64,000 bases of DNA, from IMG/VR virus record IMGVR_UViG_3300009174_000002, positions 1 through 64,000 of that record, one strand, 5' to 3'. A program made the position numbers and the translations under genes. Below, one piece after another: positions 1 to 7,440 of the stretch (the first letter of the stretch is position 1; each line of letters starts with the position of its first letter). The notes under the pieces were generated by a model, which was not told where the DNA came from, searched no databases, and was given only the letters and a program-made list of their open reading frames with translations. Origin of the DNA: a virus.

Positions 1-32
1 ATCTTTTATATCCTAGATAACTAAAGGTTCGT

Positions 33-365
33 TTATTCAGTTCCTGTGTCGTTATTATTCTTCTCATGTTTATATTCAATTTTTATTACATAACCAAAAA
101 TTTGTTTTGTCCATCCATTTTCATAGCCATGATTATTGGCTATCATATAGCCTTTGTTTTGATCAGTTTTGGTTATTAAGTGTGCATCTATTTTTCTTCC
201 TTTAACAGAACAAAATACAATATCTCCAACTTCATATTTTTCTTTAACTCCATAGGTAAGAAGTGCTCCTGATTTAATTTTAGGTAACATAGAATTCCCA
301 AAAACCTTCATTTTTCCTTCTCCTTTTTCTAATAAATCCTGTTTTAACCTTTCATATTTACTCAT
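33..365 (-). CDS. S24/S26-like peptidase-fold protein
   Basis: A 110-residue protein. Residues 19-30 read KVFGNSMLPKIK, the 'G-x-SM-xP-I' serine signature of LexA/S24 and signal-peptidase folds. It is followed by YEVGDIVFC and by GRKIDAHLI, where the catalytic Lys and following segment are expected. There is no helix-turn-helix and no membrane anchor, so it is only the peptidase-like domain. It could be a repressor-processing or UmuD-like protein, or a phage S24 protein of unknown substrate. It is divergent from the plus-strand cluster beginning at 457, and the 91-base gap between them should carry both promoters. Fold moderately sure; role unknown. Confidence 0.6.
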   Translation of the reverse strand: MSKYERLKQDLLEKGEGKMKVFGNSMLPKIKSGALLTYGVKEKYEVGDIVFCSVKGRKIDAHLITKTDQNKGYMIANNHGYENGWTKQIFGYVIKIEYKHEKNNNDTGTE

Positions 366-456
366 ATAACTATTTTGACAAAAAAACTAAAGTTTACATA
401 AAATCTTATAAATTTATTAGTTGATAAGTTAACAACCAAACTAGAAAAACAAATAA

Positions 457-1650
457 ATGGAACAATTTAGAAAAATATTAGAAAAAGATTTTGTTAAAAA
501 TATACAAAATTCTGGTGGTCAAATTTATTTTGTTGGTGGCGCGGTTAGGGATTATTTGCTTGGATTAGAACCAAAAGATATTGATTTGGTGGTAACAAAA
601 CTTTCATTTGCTAGTTTGAGTGAATTATTAACAAAGTTTGGTAAAATTGATCTAGTAGGTCAATCTTTTGGCATTATTATATTCACAGAAAAATCTACTG
701 GAGAAAAATATGAAATTGCTCTTCCAAGAAAAGATTATAAAGGTGAAGGAAGAGGACATAAAGATATTGAAGTTTATTCCGATCCTTTTTTACCTATAGA
801 AACTGACTTGTTCCGACGGGATTTCTCAATCAACTCAATAGCCCTGGATAGTAAATTAAAATTTATTGATCCTTACAAAGGGCGCGATCATATAAAAAGA
901 CAATTAATTCAGGCTACTTCTCCGGAATCTTTTACAGATGACCCGTTAAGAATGTTGAGAGGATTAATGTTCGCTTCTAGATTAAAATTTGCATTATCTC
1001 ATAAAACATTCAAGTTAATCAAAAATGATAGTAAATTAATCAAGGAAATATCAAAGGAAAGAATATTACAAGAATTTAAAAAAGTATTTGATAAAAATGG
1101 TGATATCATATTGTTTATTCACCAATTAATACAAACTGATCTTTTTTCAAATATTTTTGGTTTTGAACTAAGTGGCTATGAATTTAGATTTGAAAAATGT
1201 AAAACCTTAGGTCAATTCTTAAGTTTAATTATAAGTAAAAAAGATGAAAAGTTTCTACTTAAATTTAAAGAAGAGTTTAAAATTGATAATGATCTTTATA
1301 AAGAAATAAGGGCTCATTATAAATTATTTAAACTCAAACATGATTTTAGTTTTGATTCTTTATACTACAAAAAATACTTATTTGAAATACTACAAATTTT
1401 TCCTGATATTATTAAATCTAAATTTTTCTTAAGTAAAATGCTTAGTGATAAATTTGTAATGGGGGTATATCCAAAAAGTTTAAAAGAATTGCCTATTTCC
1501 GGGGATGATTTGATTTCGCTTGGTTATGAACAAGGAGAAAAAATAGGATTAACTTTAAAAGAAATATTGGATGAAGTTTTAGCAGATAAACTTTTAATCT
1601 CGGATAAAGAAGGAGCATTAAAACTTTTAAAACCACCCATATGCAAATAA
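457..1650 (+). CDS. cca: CCA-adding enzyme / tRNA nucleotidyltransferase
   Basis: A class II CCA-adding/poly(A) polymerase family nucleotidyltransferase that would add or repair the 3' CCA of tRNAs. Residues 26-36 carry the GGAVRDYLLG nucleotide-binding motif, followed by the DIDLVV metal-binding carboxylates near residue 41, RRDFSINSIA near 119, DDPLRMLRG near 161 and SKERILQEF near 197. All are hallmarks of the family. The length of 397 residues is normal. The C-terminal half is divergent and AT-rich. The 3' end overlaps the next gene by 10 bases, so they are translationally linked. I saw no tRNA gene in the window; tRNAs may lie elsewhere in the genome, or the enzyme may maintain host tRNAs during infection. 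Confidence 0.93.
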   Translation: MEQFRKILEKDFVKNIQNSGGQIYFVGGAVRDYLLGLEPKDIDLVVTKLSFASLSELLTKFGKIDLVGQSFGIIIFTEKSTGEKYEIALPRKDYKGEGRGHKDIEVYSDPFLPIETDLFRRDFSINSIALDSKLKFIDPYKGRDHIKRQLIQATSPESFTDDPLRMLRGLMFASRLKFALSHKTFKLIKNDSKLIKEISKERILQEFKKVFDKNGDIILFIHQLIQTDLFSNIFGFELSGYEFRFEKCKTLGQFLSLIISKKDEKFLLKFKEEFKIDNDLYKEIRAHYKLFKLKHDFSFDSLYYKKYLFEILQIFPDIIKSKFFLSKMLSDKFVMGVYPKSLKELPISGDDLISLGYEQGEKIGLTLKEILDEVLADKLLISDKEGALKLLKPPICK

Positions 1651-2063
1651 CAAAAGAAAAATTAGAAGAAAATAATCTAAAAATAATGAAGTTTTTAGGT
1701 TATGATTATTATAAAACATTTTTTATTCCAAAAAAAGAGCTTGGTCCCAGTAGTATGCGAAAGCATGAGGATTTACATTTCCATGATGAATATCGCGAAA
1801 TCATGTTAGTCCTAGAGGAAATAGAAAAGTTAGGATTTGAAACTATTATTAGCTTTATTCCTGCATTTAGAAAACAAAAAGATGGTAGTTATTTTATTAC
1901 AGATAAACATAGTTTAGTAATACCTATGGTAAATGCAGATGGAATGATAGCCTTTTCCTATGCGGATAATAAATTTGAAGCAATCTATACAAGTATAATT
2001 CAATTTATTGATTGGTTTAATGCACAGTATAAAAATACCACATGGAAAAAAGACATTATTTAG
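1641..2063 (+). CDS. Hypothetical protein
   Basis: A 140-residue soluble protein of mixed alpha/beta character that I do not recognise. A His-rich stretch (RKHEDLHFHDEYRE, residues 41-54) resembles a possible metal site, but no family pattern is complete. It overlaps the CCA-adding enzyme gene by 10 bases and the next gene by 22 bases, which indicates one operon with coupled translation. Confidence 0.75.
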   Translation: MQITKEKLEENNLKIMKFLGYDYYKTFFIPKKELGPSSMRKHEDLHFHDEYREIMLVLEEIEKLGFETIISFIPAFRKQKDGSYFITDKHSLVIPMVNADGMIAFSYADNKFEAIYTSIIQFIDWFNAQYKNTTWKKDII

Positions 2064-2251
2064 TAATACATGAATTAGAAAAACCTGGGTTCTTCTCTGA
2101 TATGATAAGATTTGATAGGAAAAAAGATGCTATTACCATTGAAGTACAAGATGATAGTGCTAATACAATCTGGAATCTTATCAGAAATGAGATTAATGTA
2201 AAACACGGTTATAAAGCTACTAGAGTTTATGTAGGTATTTATAAATTGTAA
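2042..2251 (+). CDS. Hypothetical small protein
   Basis: A 69-residue protein with no recognised motif. It starts inside the 3' end of the preceding gene (22-base overlap in another frame) and ends 13 bases before the next gene. The reading frame is uninterrupted and has codon use like its neighbours, so I take it as real. The C-terminus (KATRVYVGIYKL) is beta-rich. Confidence 0.65.
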   Translation: MEKRHYLVIHELEKPGFFSDMIRFDRKKDAITIEVQDDSANTIWNLIRNEINVKHGYKATRVYVGIYKL

Positions 2252-2264
2252 AAAGATTTTAGTA

Positions 2265-2675
2265 ATGAAAAAAAGTAATTCATTATCAAATTCTAAAAAT
2301 CTATTTAAGCCAAGAAATTTAGAATCTAGAACTAAAATATATAATGAAATTTTAAAAAACTATTTAATTACCTACCCTTTTTTAAAGGATTTATATTATT
2401 TGATAGTAGATGATGAAGAAGGCATATTAAACGAAGATGAATTATATGTTGTTGCAAATTCTGAAAATGAGGCTATCGATTGCGTAAAGAAATATTTAAA
2501 TGAAAAATATTCCTATTTTGATTTAGTTATAGAAAGTATAACAATATATCCATTATCAAATGATGTACAAAAAATAGAAGAACTTCTGGCAAAATTTTGG
2601 TCTGAAGCAAAACTTAATAAATTTAAAACGTGGTTAAAAATATACAAAATATATCATTATCATTGGGAACCTTAA
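2265..2675 (+). CDS. Untagged member of the NLFKPR-motif protein family
   Basis: A 136-residue protein. Residues 12-22 read KNLFKPRNLES, close to the ENLFKPRRIED motif found in the many tagged late proteins on the opposite strand. What precedes it is a Ser/Asn/Lys stretch with no [L/I]-x-E processing site. The rest (DLYYLIVDDEE..., then a YVVANSENEAIDCVKKYL segment) matches the paralogous domain seen at 21353-22195 and 43099-43497. It therefore looks like a version of the same small fold that is not targeted to the capsid, encoded in the accessory plus-strand operon. Function unknown. Confidence 0.75.
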   Translation: MKKSNSLSNSKNLFKPRNLESRTKIYNEILKNYLITYPFLKDLYYLIVDDEEGILNEDELYVVANSENEAIDCVKKYLNEKYSYFDLVIESITIYPLSNDVQKIEELLAKFWSEAKLNKFKTWLKIYKIYHYHWEP

Positions 2676-2685
2676 AAAAAATAAT

Positions 2686-3246
2686 ATGGGATGTCATACT
2701 TGGTTTTATAGAAAATTTGATGTTAGCATTGAACAAGTAAAAGAAGATGCAATTTATATTTGTCAACAACAAATTTTGCGTCAGCAAAAGTATATTGATG
2801 ATCCATATTTGGATATTGAATGGAGACATGAATATGTAGAAGATTATAAAAAAAGATATAATTGTGATCCTTTCGAACATGATAAAAAATTCTTTGAAAA
2901 ATGTCTTAGATTTATTGAAAAAGGATATTTCAAAAAACTAGATACATTATCAAGATTTTATGATTTTATTACTTTGGAAGATGAAAAAAATGGAAAATTT
3001 ATAAAAGGTATTTATAATTATTGTGCTAGAAATAATTCTGTGTATATAAAGGATAAAGGTTCAGATTTGCCCAATACTATATTTAGAGTAGGAAATTACC
3101 CTGAAGATCAATTATTATCCTATGAAGAGACAATAAATTTTATAAATTCTCATGTTGTAAGTTTTAGTTATGAAAAAGAGATGGCTTTAGATAAATTAAA
3201 ACAGTTTTGGGAAAAATATCCTGATGGAATGATTTGTTTTGGATAA
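2686..3246 (+). CDS. Hypothetical phage protein (MGCHTWF type)
   Basis: A 186-residue protein whose N-terminus MGCHTWFYRK is a pattern I associate with widespread but uncharacterised phage proteins. The body is charged and predicted helical. Cys3, His4 and Cys26 might bind metal, but no second pair is evident. It lies 10 bases after the preceding gene in the same operon. No function can be assigned. Confidence 0.7.
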   Translation: MGCHTWFYRKFDVSIEQVKEDAIYICQQQILRQQKYIDDPYLDIEWRHEYVEDYKKRYNCDPFEHDKKFFEKCLRFIEKGYFKKLDTLSRFYDFITLEDEKNGKFIKGIYNYCARNNSVYIKDKGSDLPNTIFRVGNYPEDQLLSYEETINFINSHVVSFSYEKEMALDKLKQFWEKYPDGMICFG

Positions 3247-3262
3247 AAATAGTTTTTAACTT

Positions 3263-3763
3263 ATGAAATTAGGAATTACCGGCCATAGGCCACAAAAATT
3301 AGGATATGAGTTTAATATGAAAGGCCCTTTTTCTGATTTTGCTAGAAAGAAAATAAATGAGCAATTTAATATTTTAAAACCAAAGGAATTTATCTGTGGT
3401 TTGGCTTTAGGAATAGATATGATAGGTGCAATTGAGGCTTTAAGGGCAGGTATAAACTTAATTGCAGCAGTACCTTGTTTAAATCAAGAAAAACAATGGA
3501 AAAGTGAAGAGTTAAAAGATATATATCACGAGATACTCAAAAAAGCATGGTTAGTAAAAATTGTATCACAACAAGAATATTTTGTTGGGTGTATGCAAAT
3601 AAGAAATGAATGGATGATAGATTATCTAAATGAACCTGAAGATAAATTATTAGGATTTCATAATGGTACTACAGGAGGTACTTTTAACTGCATAAAATAT
3701 GCTAGGGAAAAATTACCTGAAGAAAATATTATTATTATTAATCCTTTTGATTATAATAAATAG
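3263..3763 (+). CDS. SLOG/DprA-like nucleotide-binding protein (YoqJ type)
   Basis: A 166-residue protein with the features of the DUF1273/SLOG Rossmann-like family. It starts with MKLGITGHRPQKLGY (beta strand, then GHRP loop). It continues with FICGLALGIDMIGAIEAL (a 'GGAxGxD'-like loop), AAVPCLNQEKQW, and a late FHNGTTGGTFNCIKYA element. SLOG proteins bind nucleotides or nucleotide-derived ligands and occur in DprA, in YoqJ-type phage proteins and in nucleotide-signalling systems. No effector domain is fused. It sits in the plus-strand accessory operon; the physiological ligand cannot be inferred from sequence. Confidence 0.8.
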   Translation: MKLGITGHRPQKLGYEFNMKGPFSDFARKKINEQFNILKPKEFICGLALGIDMIGAIEALRAGINLIAAVPCLNQEKQWKSEELKDIYHEILKKAWLVKIVSQQEYFVGCMQIRNEWMIDYLNEPEDKLLGFHNGTTGGTFNCIKYAREKLPEENIIIINPFDYNK

Positions 3764-3769
3764 TTTCAC

Positions 3770-5377
3770 ATGAAAAATGAAAAAATTAAAATATCTGAAA
3801 TATACAATTACAACGAAGAAATAAATAGTATCATTTCTAATATATTTAATAAACAGAAAGATTTAATTGAAGATGTAGTTCAAGATATTTATGTAGAAAT
3901 TTTTTCTAATTTTGATGATAATAAAACATTTTCATTAACAGAGTTAAAGGATTTTTGTAAGAAATTTGCATTTAAAAAATATCATCTAGAAACTAAAAAT
4001 CCTTTTGAAAATAGTTCTATTATTATAACAAAATCTGGAGAACAATTTAATTTTTTAGAGAATATAGGCGAAACTAATGATATAATAGAAATTGATAAAG
4101 ATAATATTCAAAATTTATCCAAAAAATACAACAAACAAACCTATAAAGGAAATTGGCTAGATTTTGAAACCGCTAGAGATTTTGCTAGAAGTTTAAATTT
4201 CTCAACACATAAAGAATGGTCAGAATATTGTAAAACCCAAGATAAACCAGAAAATATTCCTGCTCAACCTTTTGGTTGTATAGCCTATAAAGATAAATGG
4301 ATAGGTTGGGATGACTGGTTGGGTGTAAAAAAACTATCTTTTGAAGAAGCTAGAAATATTGTAATAAGTACTTTGGTTCCTAAGGGTATTGATACTATTA
4401 CAAAATGGAGGAAATTAACTAAATTACCTCCAGGAGTGCCAAAAACTCCGTATACTGTTTATAAAGAATTTATATCTTGGCAACATTGGTTTGGAAAGGA
4501 TGTAGCAGATTATAAAATTGATAAAACATTTTTAAACTACAAAGAAGCAAAAAAATATGTTCAGGAAAATTTAGTACCATTAGGTATTGATACTATAACA
4601 AAATATAGAAAATATAAGAAAATACCTAATTTTTTACCAAAGGTTCCTTATGATACATATAAAAATAAAGGTTGGATTGATTCAAGTGATTTTTTTGGTA
4701 CCAATAAACAAAAGTTTTTTATAAAAAAATCTTTTTGGAATTATTCACAGGCCACAGAATGGGTTAGATTAAATCTTCGCCCTTTAGGAATAAACAAAAG
4801 AAAAATTTTTTATCAATGGTTATTTGGCAAGTTAGACCAAATAATCTATCCTCAAAGACCATTGGAAATGCCTTCGGATCCAGATACACATTATAAATCA
4901 ACAAAGGAATGGATTAGTTGGGGACATTTTTTAGGTACATTGGCAATATATAAAAAATCAGAAGTTTTTTGGCCTTATGAAACTGCAAGGCAATGGATGA
5001 TAAAAAACTTTGGCCATATTGAAATGACTTTTGATAGATGGGAAAAATATAAAAGAGGTGAATTGCCTATTTATGATTTACCAGAAAGTCTACATTATAA
5101 AGTTCCAAAATGTCCTGATCAAGTTTACTATAATAATGGTTGGGTTAGTTGGGAACATTGGTTTGGAAAAGAAAAATGGAATGGAGCAGTAGTTTTAAAA
5201 CAAATTAAATTAAGAAAAAAAATCAAGAAAAAACAAATAAAACTTCAAATGAAACAAAACGAGAATTTAAAAAAGAAAGGTATAATTAAAAATGATAAAT
5301 TAATTATTTTAGCGACAAGCAGAGCTTTAACAGGTAAACAATTAATTAAATTATTAAAAAAGAAAAAAAATGCCTAA
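3770..5377 (+). CDS. Sigma-region-2-like N-terminus fused to integrase-type repeats
   Basis: A 535-residue protein. About residues 130-470 contain five tandem repeats of about 60 residues. Each starts with a [F/Y]-E-x-A-R type helix, runs through a GI-D-T-x-K-W helix and a PxxPxxxYK strand, and closes with GWISWxHWFG or a variant. This is the pattern of the 'integrase repeat unit', probably a DNA-binding array. Residues 30-75 (IEDVVQDIYVEIF, then an F-rich helix) resemble sigma-70 region 2 and echo the VQDIFVKLW of the sigma factor gene at 5634. The C-terminus is strongly basic. A transcription- or DNA-associated role is inferred; no integrase catalytic residues are present. Confidence 0.65.
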   Translation: MKNEKIKISEIYNYNEEINSIISNIFNKQKDLIEDVVQDIYVEIFSNFDDNKTFSLTELKDFCKKFAFKKYHLETKNPFENSSIIITKSGEQFNFLENIGETNDIIEIDKDNIQNLSKKYNKQTYKGNWLDFETARDFARSLNFSTHKEWSEYCKTQDKPENIPAQPFGCIAYKDKWIGWDDWLGVKKLSFEEARNIVISTLVPKGIDTITKWRKLTKLPPGVPKTPYTVYKEFISWQHWFGKDVADYKIDKTFLNYKEAKKYVQENLVPLGIDTITKYRKYKKIPNFLPKVPYDTYKNKGWIDSSDFFGTNKQKFFIKKSFWNYSQATEWVRLNLRPLGINKRKIFYQWLFGKLDQIIYPQRPLEMPSDPDTHYKSTKEWISWGHFLGTLAIYKKSEVFWPYETARQWMIKNFGHIEMTFDRWEKYKRGELPIYDLPESLHYKVPKCPDQVYYNNGWVSWEHWFGKEKWNGAVVLKQIKLRKKIKKKQIKLQMKQNENLKKKGIIKNDKLIILATSRALTGKQLIKLLKKKKNA

Positions 5378-5612
5378 AGCGCCTAAAGAATTAATGGAAT
5401 ATAAGCATAAAGCATTAATTAATGAATTAAATGAATTTATGATAAAAGTAAAAATTTATACTATTATCGTTAATGATTCTGATTATACTCAAGAACAAAA
5501 GGATAAGTTAGTTAAAAACACACCTCCTCCAACTTTATCTGAAATAGATAATATCCATATGAAAATTAATGAAATACTTGAAAAAGATGCAGAGCCTATG
5601 AGAAAATACTAA
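5370..5612 (+). CDS. Hypothetical small protein
   Basis: An 80-residue helical, charged protein with no recognised domain. Its start overlaps the end of the repeat protein gene by 8 bases, so expression is probably coupled to it. It ends 21 bases before the sigma factor gene. It could be a small regulator working with either neighbour, but nothing in the sequence shows this. Confidence 0.65.
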   Translation: MPKAPKELMEYKHKALINELNEFMIKVKIYTIIVNDSDYTQEQKDKLVKNTPPPTLSEIDNIHMKINEILEKDAEPMRKY

Positions 5613-5633
5613 TAAATAAAAAAAAGTATCTAT

Positions 5634-6194
5634 ATGGCTAAAATCAAATATTTAAAAGCATATGATTTCTTAACTGAAAAATCTTTTGTTAATATTTTTA
5701 ACGAATATTTTCGAACGCTTTGTTTTTTTGTAAATAAATATGTTAACGATATAGAAGTTAGTAAAGATTTAGTACAAGATATTTTTGTAAAATTATGGAA
5801 TAAAAGATTTGATTTTGAAACTGATTTAAAAGTTAAAGCGTTTTTATACATCTCAGCCAAAAATGCTAGTTTAAACTATGTTAGATCTTTAAAAGTTAGA
5901 ATAAATTCTGCCCCTGATATTATTCAAAAAGAAAATAGGAATTCAGATTATAAAACTTTAGAAGGAAAGGTTTTAAAGGATATGATACATAGTGAATTTA
6001 TAAAAGGTATTTATAAAGAAATAGAACTACTTCCTCCTAAAAGAAAAGAAGTTTTTAAATTAGCATACATAGAAGGATTAAAAAATCATGAATTGGCTTT
6101 GTTATTAGGTATATCTGTACTAACTATAAAAGAACATAAATCAAAAGCATTATCAACATTAAGAATAAAATTTAAAAATTTTCCGAAATTTTAA
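5634..6194 (+). CDS. ECF RNA polymerase sigma factor (Bacteroidetes type)
   Basis: A 186-residue sigma-70 family protein that should direct host RNA polymerase to phage promoters. Residues 17-75 form region 2: FVNIFNEYFRTLCFF, then DLVQDIFVKLWNKR, then the SAKNASLNYVR helix. Residues 125-180 form region 4: LLPPKRKEVFKLAYIEGL, then HELALLLGISVLTIKEHKSKAL, a helix-turn-helix. The arrangement matches the Bacteroidetes family of ECF sigma factors. The leader is A-rich and lacks a Shine-Dalgarno sequence. It is a good candidate for reading the recurrent TATTTAAAG element upstream of the late genes, though nothing here proves that pairing. No anti-sigma gene is adjacent. Confidence 0.9.
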   Translation: MAKIKYLKAYDFLTEKSFVNIFNEYFRTLCFFVNKYVNDIEVSKDLVQDIFVKLWNKRFDFETDLKVKAFLYISAKNASLNYVRSLKVRINSAPDIIQKENRNSDYKTLEGKVLKDMIHSEFIKGIYKEIELLPPKRKEVFKLAYIEGLKNHELALLLGISVLTIKEHKSKALSTLRIKFKNFPKF

Positions 6195-6283
6195 ACAATT
6201 AAGGCAGATAATATTGTTAAATAAATTTTGATTAAAACTAAAATAGTTTACTAGATGTCTTTTATTTTTATATTGAAAAGATT

Positions 6284-6946
6284 ATGGAAAAAATACTTTG
6301 TCGTCCAGTAATGTTGCCACAAACAGGCGAAATACAATTTCCTTGTTTATGTATGGGAACCTTAGAACTAGGATTACGCTATACAGATAAAAAGTTTGGT
6401 TCAAATTTTACAAAATATTATCATTTATATTTAGTATCAGATTTAGGAGTAGAAAAAGATGAATGGGTAATATTTCCTAATACTTTAAATGGAGAAATAT
6501 CAAATTTTGATGATTGCATACCACAAAAAAGCGAATATCCTTATGCTGCAAATGGTATATATAATTTAAAAATAGAAGCCACTACTGATAAAAGTTTAGG
6601 CTTACCTGTAATCTCAGACGAATGGATGAGAAAAGTATATCATCCTAATCATAGTAAAATAGAAAAAGTATATATAGAGGGTGTTATAAGGAATGCAATA
6701 TACTATTATAATGTTCCTCATAATACTGGACAACCTGATTATGATTGGACTAATATTCCAAAAGAAATGGCAGGATATAGAGATCAAATAATTATTTCTC
6801 CTATAACAGATTTATATCCAAAAGATAGAGAAGAATTAGAATCTATACTAATGGAATTTTCATATGATTTGCAACAAAATAAATATGGTGCTTGTTCCAC
6901 ACACAAACATATTGTATCTGAATTTATGAAAGCTCATAATCTTTAA
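6284..6946 (+). CDS. Hypothetical phage protein
   Basis: A 220-residue soluble protein with many aromatic residues and a beta-rich N-terminal half (YHLYLVSDLG, then EWVIFPNTLNGEI). No recognised catalytic motif. It is preceded by an 89-base gap, so it may have its own promoter, and followed by a 31-base A/T-rich leader for the next gene. No functional call. Confidence 0.7.
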   Translation: MEKILCRPVMLPQTGEIQFPCLCMGTLELGLRYTDKKFGSNFTKYYHLYLVSDLGVEKDEWVIFPNTLNGEISNFDDCIPQKSEYPYAANGIYNLKIEATTDKSLGLPVISDEWMRKVYHPNHSKIEKVYIEGVIRNAIYYYNVPHNTGQPDYDWTNIPKEMAGYRDQIIISPITDLYPKDREELESILMEFSYDLQQNKYGACSTHKHIVSEFMKAHNL

Positions 6947-6977
6947 ATTTTTTTTAATTAACAAAAAACAAATAAAC

Positions 6978-7370
6978 ATGGCATCTAAAAAAGCAGTAGT
7001 TTCTAAAGTTAATAGATGGAGTAAAGAGGAAATAGACTTCATAAAGAAAGAAGTTTCCAAAGATGTAGCCCAACATGTTACCGAGGATGGTAAGCTTATA
7101 ACCGAGACTACCAAACAATTAAATAATCAGTTTGGGAATAACAGGACAGAAAAAGCCGTATATATCAAGTTGAAATTGGCATATGGTTTTTGGGGTGGAC
7201 AATCCACACAAAATAAAAATGAATCTAATTCTCCTTCGATTTCTTCTCCAATAAATGAAGAGAGATTAAATGTTAATCAAATAACTATCCTTTTTCAAAA
7301 ATCTACTGGAAAATATCTTTATCTCAATAAGGAAAATAAAGTTATTGAGCTTAAAGTAGTAGAGATTTAG
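6978..7370 (+). CDS. Myb/SANT-like DNA-binding protein
   Basis: A 130-residue basic protein. Residues 12-62 (NRWSKEEIDFIKKEV, then TKQLNNQFGNNRTEKAVYIKLKL) have the W-containing three-helix pattern of Myb/SANT and phage SANT-like domains. The C-terminal 40 residues form a separate beta-rich tail (KYLYLNKENKVIELKVVEI). It is the last gene of the plus-strand cluster and is followed by a bidirectional terminator. A transcriptional or DNA-binding role is inferred. Confidence 0.6.
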   Translation: MASKKAVVSKVNRWSKEEIDFIKKEVSKDVAQHVTEDGKLITETTKQLNNQFGNNRTEKAVYIKLKLAYGFWGGQSTQNKNESNSPSISSPINEERLNVNQITILFQKSTGKYLYLNKENKVIELKVVEI

Positions 7371-7392
7371 AAAAACTTTTTTACAATTGATT

Positions 7393-7421
7393 AAAAAAGG
7401 AAGCAAAAATCTTCCTTTTTT
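7393..7421. terminator. Bidirectional intrinsic terminator
   Basis: The inverted repeat AAAAAAGGAAG / CTTCCTTTTTT has a 7-base loop and T-runs on both strands. It lies between the convergent genes ending at 7370 (+) and 7441 (-), as expected for a shared terminator. Confidence 0.8.
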
Positions 7422-7440
7422 ATTTTTAAATTATATTATA

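Noticed and set aside
3770-5377. Integrase or recombinase function for the repeat protein
   Set aside because: It has repeats of the type found beside integrases but no tyrosine or serine recombinase catalytic residues, and no att-like repeat was seen nearby.
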